DNA of 8,802 nt, from contig JAKLLP010000041.1 in assembly GCA_023150055.1 (NCBI GenBank), positions 1 through 8,802 on the forward strand, written 5' to 3'. Position 1 is the first letter of the stretch. Every line of letters begins with the position of its first letter. The position numbers were made by a program, and so were the translations under genes. Positions 1 through 4,865 of this stretch are shown one piece after another. Under the pieces are notes generated by a model. That model saw only the letters and a list, made by a program, of their open reading frames with translations, searched no databases and had not been told where the DNA came from. This DNA is from Gammaproteobacteria bacterium. Its GTDB lineage: Bacteria > Pseudomonadota > Gammaproteobacteria > Steroidobacterales > GCA-2729495.

Positions 1-121
1 TAAAGAATCCGACGGCCGTGATGGCGATCACCGCCACCGTGATCGCGGCCATCAGCACCGTCAGCTCCCCCGAGCGAAGATCCCGAAACAGGGCGCGCAG
101 CGCGAAGGCTCCGGCGTTCAT
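1..121 (-). CDS. ABC transporter permease, FtsX/YbbP type (N-terminal 40 codons only)
   Basis: The reverse strand reads from an ATG at 121-119 off the left edge with no stop. The start reads MNAGAFALRALFRDLRSGEL, followed by a hydrophobic, alanine/isoleucine-rich stretch (about residues 21-40) that fits a first membrane helix. The ATG overlaps the stop of the upstream ATPase gene as ATGA, so the two are translationally coupled and probably form one inner-membrane transporter. The short charged N-terminus followed by one helix, directly after a LolD/YbbA-type ATPase that lies divergent to a tesA-like gene, matches the ybbA-ybbP arrangement of Gammaproteobacteria. The assignment rests mainly on this context because only 40 residues are visible. 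The substrate is unknown; family members act on lipoproteins, peptides or envelope lipids. Confidence 0.75.
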   Translation of the reverse strand, partial: MNAGAFALRALFRDLRSGELTVLMAAITVAVIAITAVGFF

Positions 122-804
122 GACACCAGCCGGCCGCCGACGATTTCGACGATGCGGTCGCAGCGTCCGGCCAGCACGTGCTCATGCGTGACGAGCACGA
201 GAGTGGTGCGGGCCTGCTCGTTCAGGCCGAACAACAGGTCGGCGATCCGTGCGCCGCTCGCAGTGTCGAGGTTGCCCGTCGGCTCGTCGGCAAACAGGAC
301 CTCCGGCCGACGCACGAAAGCCCGGGCGATGGCCACCCGCTGCTTCTCGCCGCCCGACAACTGTTTCGGGTAGTGCGACATCCGTCGCTCGAGGCCGACG
401 GCGGCCAGTGTCTGGCGCGCAAGCTCCCGCGCCTGCGCGTCGCCGGCCAGTTCCAGCGGCAGCATCACGTTCTCGAGCGCAGTCAGCGAGGGCACCAGGT
501 GGAAGGACTGGAAGACGAAGCCGACGTGTTTGCCGCGAAGCCGCGCCCGGCCATCCTCGTCGAGCGTGGTGAGGTCCTCGCCGCACAGCCAGACGTGGCC
601 GTCGGAGGGCTTGTCGAGGCCCGCCAGCAACGCGAGCAGCGTGGTCTTGCCGGCGCCCGACGGGCCGACGAGGGCCACGCTCTCGCCGGCCCTTATTTCC
701 AGGTTGACGTCGTCGAGAATGGTCAGGGGGCCTTCCGGACTGCTAACCTGTTTGCCGAGACCGGATGTCCGCAGCACGACCTGAGCCACATTGCCTTCCT
801 GCAT
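118..804 (-). CDS. ybbA: ABC transporter ATP-binding protein, LolD/YbbA (MacB) family
   Basis: This 228-residue protein has the full ABC ATPase motif set. Walker A is GPSGAGKT (47-54), the Q-loop glutamine is Q99, the signature is LSGGEKQR (149-156), Walker B is VLFADEP with catalytic E174, followed by the D-loop NLD, and the H-loop is H207 (VTHE). The length and the TGNLD ending of Walker B are typical of the LolD/YbbA/MacB branch, which powers FtsX-like permeases for envelope tasks. It should work with the permease whose start codon overlaps its stop. I chose ATG 804. An alternative is GTG 789, which has the purine run AGGAAGG four bases upstream. An upstream in-frame TTG at 810 is less likely. 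Its 5' end overlaps the start of the divergent, broken tesA gene, so its promoter must lie within tesA sequence. Confidence 0.93.
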   Translation of the reverse strand: MQEGNVAQVVLRTSGLGKQVSSPEGPLTILDDVNLEIRAGESVALVGPSGAGKTTLLALLAGLDKPSDGHVWLCGEDLTTLDEDGRARLRGKHVGFVFQSFHLVPSLTALENVMLPLELAGDAQARELARQTLAAVGLERRMSHYPKQLSGGEKQRVAIARAFVRRPEVLFADEPTGNLDTASGARIADLLFGLNEQARTTLVLVTHEHVLAGRCDRIVEIVGGRLVS

Positions 805-1377
805 CGCCAAGCTTCTCGTCCTGATCCTGGTGGCTGCCTGTCAGAGCGCGCACGCCGCCTGGAACCCGGACAGAGCTGGGTCGCGCTGCTGCAAAACCGG
901 CTGGATGCCGAAGGGTACGGGTATCGGGTGGTGAACGCCAGCATCACCGGCGATACCACCACCAGTGGCGTCGGGCGGCTGCCGCGAGCGCTCAAGCTGC
1001 ACCAGCCATCTATCGTCCTGATAGAACTTGGCGGCAACGACGGCCTGCGTGGCACACCGATCGACCTGATCAAGACCAACCTGGCGCAGATGATCCGCGC
1101 GGCCCAGGGGGCCGGCGCCCGGGTGGTTCTCGCCGGGATGAAGATGCCGCCCAACTACGGCGAGCGCTACACCTCCGCCTTTGAAGCCGTCTATCCGCAA
1201 CTCGCCGCCGAGCACGCCACGGGGCTCATCGACTTCTTCATGGATGGCGTGGCGCTCGACCCGCAATACATGCAACCTGACGGCATACACCCGAATGCGG
1301 CGGGGCAACAACGCCTGCTCGACGAGGCCTGGCCCGCGCTCGAACGCGAACTATCGAAAAAGGACGGTTCCCGGTAG
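791..1377 (+). pseudogene. tesA: TesA-like SGNH-fold arylesterase/thioesterase, frameshifted and lacking the catalytic GDS block
   Basis: The long frame ending at 1377 encodes most of a multifunctional esterase (thioesterase I/arylesterase) normally exported to the periplasm. Conserved pieces are SWVALLQNRL, VVNASITGDTT (block II region), IELGGNDGLRG (block III, GGND), MPPNYG and DGIHP (block V, catalytic Asp and His). No in-frame signal peptide or block I precedes them. A signal-peptide-like stretch (IAKLLVLILVAACQSAHA, 803-856) lies just upstream in another frame, which stops at 932-934. The junction falls near 857-859, between AHA and LEPGQSW. In TesA proteins about 14-16 residues containing GDSLS are found here. 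The simplest reading is a deletion, not a multiple of three, that removed the nucleophilic Ser and shifted the frame. The signal-peptide frame has only TTG 791 as a possible start, without a clear Shine-Dalgarno site; ATC 803 could be a decayed ATG. The C-terminal KKDGSR comes from a repeat copy. A sequencing or assembly error is the alternative. Confidence 0.8.
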
Positions 1378-1401
1378 AGCCGATAGGGGACGGTTCCCTT
1401 T
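1357..1401. repeat. Two copies of a REP-like near-palindrome (GGACGGTTCCC)
   Basis: The 11-mer GGACGGTTCCC occurs at 1362-1372 and again at 1388-1398, in the same orientation, 26 bases apart. The second copy reads GGGGACGGTTCCC, an imperfect palindrome. The pair is flanked by AAAAAGG on the left and CCCTTT on the right, so the whole unit can fold as one bulged hairpin. It lies at the junction of the convergent tesA and NmrA-like genes and contains the tesA stop codon. I see no other copy in the window. Short palindromes of this look recur in many proteobacterial genomes as REP-type elements, but membership of a family needs a genome-wide count. It may also act as a bidirectional transcription barrier. 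Confidence 0.5.
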
Positions 1402-1404
1402 GGA

Positions 1405-2259
1405 TTACCTGAACGCGCCAATGTGGTCGCGGATGAACCGCTCGAGCGAGATCGGATCGCGGCCCATGAGTCGTTTGAAGGTATCCGTGACCTGCGGGGA
1501 CTCGCCCTCGGCAATCTCCCGGAACAGCGCCGAGACCGCGTTGGCGTGCCATTCGTTGGTCAGCACCTTCTTGAGGATCTCGTGATAGGCGCCGGGATCG
1601 ACCGGGATATAGCTTACCTTCGTCCCCAGCACCGTCGAGAACCGCTCCGCGACCTGGTGGAAGCTCAGCAGCTCGGGCCCCGTGATCTCGTAGCCCTGCC
1701 CCTCGTGACCCGCACCCGACAGCGCCTCCGCGGCGACGGCGCCGATATCCCGCGCATCGGCCATGGCCGTCCTGCCCTCGCCCATCGGCAAGGCGAACGA
1801 CTGCTTCTCCTTGATCGACTTCGCGCTGCCGAGCAGGTTCTGCATGAAGAAGTTCGGCTTGATCATGGTCCAGGCAAGGCCGGAGGCGCGGATGTACTCC
1901 TCGGCAGCCCAGTGCGCCTGCGGAATCGGGCTCGCCGCATCGGCGACCGCCTCCATCGACGACATCTTCACCACGTGCCGAACGCCGGCGGCTTTGGCGA
2001 GGTCCACCACCTGCTTCTCGAGCTCGAGCTGATGCTGGCTGTTCGGCATCAGCAGGAACAGCCGGGTGACGCCCGCCAGGGCCTTGCGGACGCTCTCTCG
2101 ATCGGTCACGTCGCCGATGACGAGCTCGATGCCGGCGGCCTGCAGGGCCGCGGCTTTCTCCGCACTGCGCACCAATGCGCGCGCTTTCACGCCCTTCGCG
2201 ATCAGTGCCTTCGCGGTCTCGCTGCCGGTCTTGCCGGTCGCCCCGGTCAGTAAAATCAT
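1405..2259 (-). CDS. NmrA-like atypical short-chain dehydrogenase (NAD(P)-binding)
   Basis: This 284-residue protein starts with MILLTGATGKTG, a Rossmann dinucleotide-binding loop of the GxxGxxG type (G6, G9, G12). NmrA-family landmarks follow: an RSAEKAA segment after the second strand, the block GDVTDRES, the motif VVKMSS near residue 100, and WTMIKPNFFMQNLL near residues 130-143. The fold resembles quinone oxidoreductase QorB, triphenylmethane reductase and NmrA redox sensors. It has no signal peptide, so it is cytoplasmic. Start ATG 2259 has a good Shine-Dalgarno site (GGGGAG, complement of 2267-2272) seven bases upstream. It lies 59 bases after pyrF on the same strand and may be cotranscribed. 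Its substrate cannot be told: members may be enzymes or NADP-sensing regulators. Confidence 0.88.
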   Translation of the reverse strand: MILLTGATGKTGSETAKALIAKGVKARALVRSAEKAAALQAAGIELVIGDVTDRESVRKALAGVTRLFLLMPNSQHQLELEKQVVDLAKAAGVRHVVKMSSMEAVADAASPIPQAHWAAEEYIRASGLAWTMIKPNFFMQNLLGSAKSIKEKQSFALPMGEGRTAMADARDIGAVAAEALSGAGHEGQGYEITGPELLSFHQVAERFSTVLGTKVSYIPVDPGAYHEILKKVLTNEWHANAVSALFREIAEGESPQVTDTFKRLMGRDPISLERFIRDHIGAFR

Positions 2260-2318
2260 TGCTTCGCTCCCCTGTCCGATTGGTCTGCTTGAAACAGGAG
2301 GCGGCCCGGGGCCGTCTC

Positions 2319-3035
2319 CTACGCCGGAAATATCCCTGCTATGGTTCGCTGGATCGCTTCGGCGGCCGCGCGCGGCTCCGCCGCATCACGGATGGGACGG
2401 CCGACGACGATATAGTCGGCCCCGCCGCGAAAGGCCTGCTCGACGCTGACCACGCGCTTCTGGTCATCGGTCGGCCGGTTCTCGACCGGCCTGATGCCGG
2501 GGGTGACCACCACCAGGCGCCGGTCCACCTCCCGCCGCAACGCCGCCAGCTCGAGCCCCGACGCTACCACCCCGTCGCAGCCGGCCGCAAAGGCCCGCCG
2601 TGCCCGCGAGATCACCAGCTTCTCCACATCGCAGGCAAAGCCGAGATCATCGAGGTCGCCGCGATCGAGGCTGGTGAGGACGGTCACCGCGAGGATCCGG
2701 ACGCTGCCCTTTGCAGCGGCCGCGGCCTCCATGATGCCCTGATTGCCATGCACGGTCGTAAAGGTGACGCCCCGGTTGGCCAGCTGGCGGACTGCGGCGC
2801 CGACCGTCGCCGGCACGTCGAAGAATTTCAGGTCCGCGAAGACCTTCTTGCCGCGGGCTACCATCCAGTCGAGCAGCTCGAAATAGCCGCCCGACATCAT
2901 CAGCTCGAGCCCCAGCTTGTAGAAGGTCACCGCGTCGCCGAGACGCTCGGCCAGCGCCCGGGCCTGCGCGGGGTCGGCGACATCCATCGCGAAAATGAGC
3001 CGATCGCGCGGGTCGATTGCTTCCTGTGGCGACAT
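2319..3035 (-). CDS. pyrF: Orotidine 5'-phosphate decarboxylase
   Basis: This 238-residue cytoplasmic enzyme catalyses the last step of de novo UMP synthesis, decarboxylating OMP to UMP. Visible family residues are D18 (FAMDV), K40 (YKLGLEL), the catalytic triad signature D68-L-K70-F-F-D73, the HGN segment at 96-98, the phosphate-loop motif VTPGIRP (177-183) and a C-terminal VVGRPI. The length is normal for the bacterial group I family. I chose ATG 3035 because GGAAGG (complement of 3043-3048) lies seven bases upstream and homology starts just after it. The frame is open up to 3134 but that extension looks non-coding. After the DxKxxD signature the usual Asn of D-I-P-N-T-V is Ala (DVPATV). 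It follows aroB on the same strand with a 99-base gap holding a hairpin and a candidate promoter. Confidence 0.95.
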   Translation of the reverse strand: MSPQEAIDPRDRLIFAMDVADPAQARALAERLGDAVTFYKLGLELMMSGGYFELLDWMVARGKKVFADLKFFDVPATVGAAVRQLANRGVTFTTVHGNQGIMEAAAAAKGSVRILAVTVLTSLDRGDLDDLGFACDVEKLVISRARRAFAAGCDGVVASGLELAALRREVDRRLVVVTPGIRPVENRPTDDQKRVVSVEQAFRGGADYIVVGRPIRDAAEPRAAAEAIQRTIAGIFPA

Positions 3036-3072
3036 CGCGAAACCTTCCGGGCCGTGGTGATCGGGGGGGCAG

Positions 3073-3101
3073 ATGCTAGTGGCGCAACCGGAAGACATCA
3101 A
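3073..3101 (-). promoter_or_regulatory. Candidate sigma-70 promoter for pyrF
   Basis: On the minus strand TTGATG (complement of 3096-3101) and TAGCAT (complement of 3073-3078) are separated by exactly 17 bases. Each hexamer matches the sigma-70 consensus at four of six positions. Transcription would start near 3066, giving a leader of about 31 bases with the pyrF ribosome binding site. This is a pattern match only. If real, it lets pyrF be expressed apart from aroKB. Confidence 0.35.
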
Positions 3102-3117
3102 CCGGATGACCGCCGGC

Positions 3118-3134
3118 GTGCCGGGCGCCGGCAC
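3118..3134 (-). other. Stem-loop directly after the aroB stop codon
   Basis: GTGCCGG and CCGGCAC form a perfect 7-bp stem around a 3-base loop, beginning immediately after the aroB TGA. No U-tract follows, so it is not a standard intrinsic terminator. It may protect the aroKB mRNA 3' end or help Rho-dependent termination before the candidate pyrF promoter. Confidence 0.45.
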
Positions 3135-4220
3135 TCATAATCCCGTCGTGACTTCCTCACGCAGGAACTCCTCGAGTTCCTGCAGTGGAAATTCCGTGGT
3201 CACGCGCGCCTTGCCGATCGACGGCAGCAGCACGAGGCGGAGCTGCCCGGCAAGCACTTTCTTGTCCATGGCCATCGCGGCCAACAGTTCCCCGGCGCTG
3301 ACGGCGGGGGGGCCGAGCGGCAACCTCAGCGCCGCGAGCACCCGCGCTATGCGCTCGGCATCGCGGGCAGGCAGCCAGCCGAGGCGCTGCGAGAACCGCG
3401 CCGCCATGGCGATCCCCGCGGCCACCGCCTCGCCGTGCAGCCATTCACCGTAGCCTGCGCAAAGCTCGATGGCGTGCCCGAAGGTATGACCGAGATTGAG
3501 CAGCGCGCGGCGGCCGTGCTCGCGTTCGTCGGCGGCCACGACCTCCGCCTTGACCTCGCAGGCGCGGCGAATGACGTGATGCAGGGCATCCGCATCGCGT
3601 CCCACGAGATCGGCAGAGCGCGCGTCGATCCAGTCGAAAAACGCCGCATCCGCGATCAGGCCCGACTTGACGACCTCGGCGAGCCCGGCGGAAAGCTCGC
3701 GGTCGGGTAGCGTGTCGAGCGTCGCCGAGTCCGAGAGCACGCACAACGGCTGGTGAAAGGCCCCGATGAGGTTCTTGCCGCCCGGGTGATTGACGCCGGT
3801 CTTGCCGCCCACAGAGGAATCTACCTGGGCCAGCAGCGTCGTCGGCACCTGGATGAAGTCGATGCCGCGCTGGTAGATCGCCGCGGCGAAACCGGCGATG
3901 TCGCCCACCACGCCGCCGCCGAGGGCGAGCACCACGCCATCACGCGCCAGGCGGTGCTCGACGAGGGCATCCAGCACGGTCTCGACGGTGACGAGGTTCT
4001 TGTGCGCCTCCCCGTCGGGGAGCATGACCGAGGCGACGCGGCCTTGCGAAATCATGCCGCGCAGCCGCGCCTCGTAGAGCGGGCCGACGGTCGTGTTGGT
4101 GACGACGAGCGCATCGCGCCCGCGCAGGTGGCGATCGAGCAGGCCGGCCTGCCCGAGCAGGCCGCTGCCGATGTAGATCGGGTAGCTGCGTGCGCCGAGA
4201 TCGACAGTGAGCGTCATCAT
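3135..4220 (-). CDS. aroB: 3-dehydroquinate synthase
   Basis: This 361-residue enzyme turns DAHP into 3-dehydroquinate, the second step of the shikimate pathway, using NAD+ and a divalent metal. The NAD-binding loop GGGVVGD is at 101-107. The block [19 protein letters not shown] is at 127-145, followed by [10 protein letters not shown] (149-158). The metal ligands are predicted as E182 (AEVVKSG), H245 ([10 protein letters not shown]) and H262 (WLHGEAV), which have the same spacing as E184, H247 and H264 in the E. coli enzyme. The length is normal and the protein appears complete. Two consecutive ATG codons (4220, 4217) could serve as the start. The bases just before them are pyrimidine-rich, and the nearest purine run (GGAG) overlaps the aroK stop about 15 bases upstream, so translation is probably coupled to aroK, which ends 12 bases before. 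Confidence 0.97.
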   Translation of the reverse strand: MMTLTVDLGARSYPIYIGSGLLGQAGLLDRHLRGRDALVVTNTTVGPLYEARLRGMISQGRVASVMLPDGEAHKNLVTVETVLDALVEHRLARDGVVLALGGGVVGDIAGFAAAIYQRGIDFIQVPTTLLAQVDSSVGGKTGVNHPGGKNLIGAFHQPLCVLSDSATLDTLPDRELSAGLAEVVKSGLIADAAFFDWIDARSADLVGRDADALHHVIRRACEVKAEVVAADEREHGRRALLNLGHTFGHAIELCAGYGEWLHGEAVAAGIAMAARFSQRLGWLPARDAERIARVLAALRLPLGPPAVSAGELLAAMAMDKKVLAGQLRLVLLPSIGKARVTTEFPLQELEEFLREEVTTGL

Positions 4221-4232
4221 GGGAGGATCAAC

Positions 4233-4754
4233 TTACTCCAGTTCGGCGAGTCGACGCCGGATTTCCCGCGTCACGGCCGTCACCCGCCGTCCGTCCGTCT
4301 CGATCGTGAAGTCCGCAATTTCCCGATACTTCGGGTCCCGCAAGGCCATGAGCGCCTCGAGAATTTCGCGCGGATCGCCCCCCTTGAGCATGGGCCGCTC
4401 GCGGCCGCTGCGCGTGCGCTTCAGCTGCTGGTCGACGGTCGCGTGCAGATAGACGACCCGTCCGCGGCTGGCAAGGTGCTCGCGGTTCGCCGGGTCCTGC
4501 ACCGCGCCCCCGCCGGTGGCGAGCACGATGCCGGGCAACTGTGTCAGCTCCTCGATCACGTGGCGCTCCCGGGTACGGAAACCGGATTCGCCCTCGCGCT
4601 CGAAAATATAGGGTATGTCCACGCCGGTGCGGCTCTCGATCACCTCGTCGCTGTCGAGGAACTCGCGGCCGAGTTCCTCGGCGAGCTTGCGCCCCACCGC
4701 GGACTTGCCGGCGCCCATCGGTCCGACGAGGAAAATGCTGGCGTTACTGTCCAT
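4233..4754 (-). CDS. aroK: Shikimate kinase
   Basis: This 173-residue cytoplasmic kinase phosphorylates shikimate to shikimate 3-phosphate with ATP. Walker A is GPMGAGKS (11-18). The shikimate/Mg site is D34-S-D36. Arg60 lies in SGFRTRE, GGG is at 81-83, the lid arginine R120 is in GRERPML, and R139 is in RDPKY; all are expected for AroK. Start ATG 4754 follows from homology. The frame is open to 4829, but the extension runs through the terminator stem and is not coding. No good Shine-Dalgarno site precedes it. Instead a TACAAT hexamer ends seven bases before the ATG, suggesting a leaderless or nearly leaderless transcript. It heads the aroK-aroB unit and is separated from the pilQ block by an intrinsic terminator. 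Confidence 0.96.
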   Translation of the reverse strand: MDSNASIFLVGPMGAGKSAVGRKLAEELGREFLDSDEVIESRTGVDIPYIFEREGESGFRTRERHVIEELTQLPGIVLATGGGAVQDPANREHLASRGRVVYLHATVDQQLKRTRSGRERPMLKGGDPREILEALMALRDPKYREIADFTIETDGRRVTAVTREIRRRLAELE

Positions 4755-4761
4755 GGGCGGA

Positions 4762-4767
4762 ATTGTA
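4762..4767 (-). promoter_or_regulatory. Candidate -10 element (TACAAT) of an aroK promoter
   Basis: TACAAT on the minus strand matches the sigma-70 -10 consensus at five of six positions within very GC-rich sequence. It lies seven bases before the aroK ATG, so transcription would begin at or next to the start codon. No convincing -35 box is found 16-18 bases upstream (CACCCG at 17). The upstream terminator implies that aroK needs its own promoter, which supports this weak pattern. Confidence 0.35.
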
Positions 4768-4810
4768 GCGGCGGTCGCGGTGGCCGGGTGCCCGTAAAAC
4801 GGCACCCATG

Positions 4811-4845
4811 AAAAGCAGAAAGCCGGCATTCGCCGGCCTTCTGGA
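4811..4845 (-). terminator. Intrinsic terminator after the Ig-like lipoprotein gene
   Basis: On the minus strand GCCGGC (complement of 4832-4837), loop GAAT and GCCGGC (complement of 4822-4827) form a perfect 6-bp stem. It extends through a single A/C mismatch to four more pairs (AGAA/TTCT). It is followed by TTTCTGCTTTT. It begins about 20 bases after the lipoprotein stop and ends transcription from the pilQ side before aroK. Confidence 0.85.
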
Positions 4846-4865
4846 GTCGTGATCGCGGTTGGCGA

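Noticed and set aside
178..858. Plus-strand open frame continuous with the TesA body, which would give a 399-residue fusion
   Set aside because: This part is antisense to a clear ABC ATPase with all its motifs, and its translation is Arg/Gly/Pro-rich with no recognisable domain. It is open because high-GC antisense frames often lack stops.
2301..2316. GC-rich palindrome (CGGCCC G GGGCCG) after pyrF as a terminator
   Set aside because: The loop would be a single base, leaving only four to five stable pairs, and no U-tract follows on the minus strand.
3036..3134. N-terminal extension of PyrF
   Set aside because: It would remove the gap to aroB, but the good ribosome binding site and the start of homology are at 3035. 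The extension contains a hairpin and a candidate promoter.
3753..4811. 352-codon plus-strand frame
   Set aside because: It is antisense to aroB and aroK, whose catalytic residues are all in place. The translation shows no family motif.
4755..4829. N-terminal extension of AroK
   Set aside because: It would start within the terminator of the upstream gene and run through the TACAAT box. AroK proteins normally begin a few residues before the Walker A strand.
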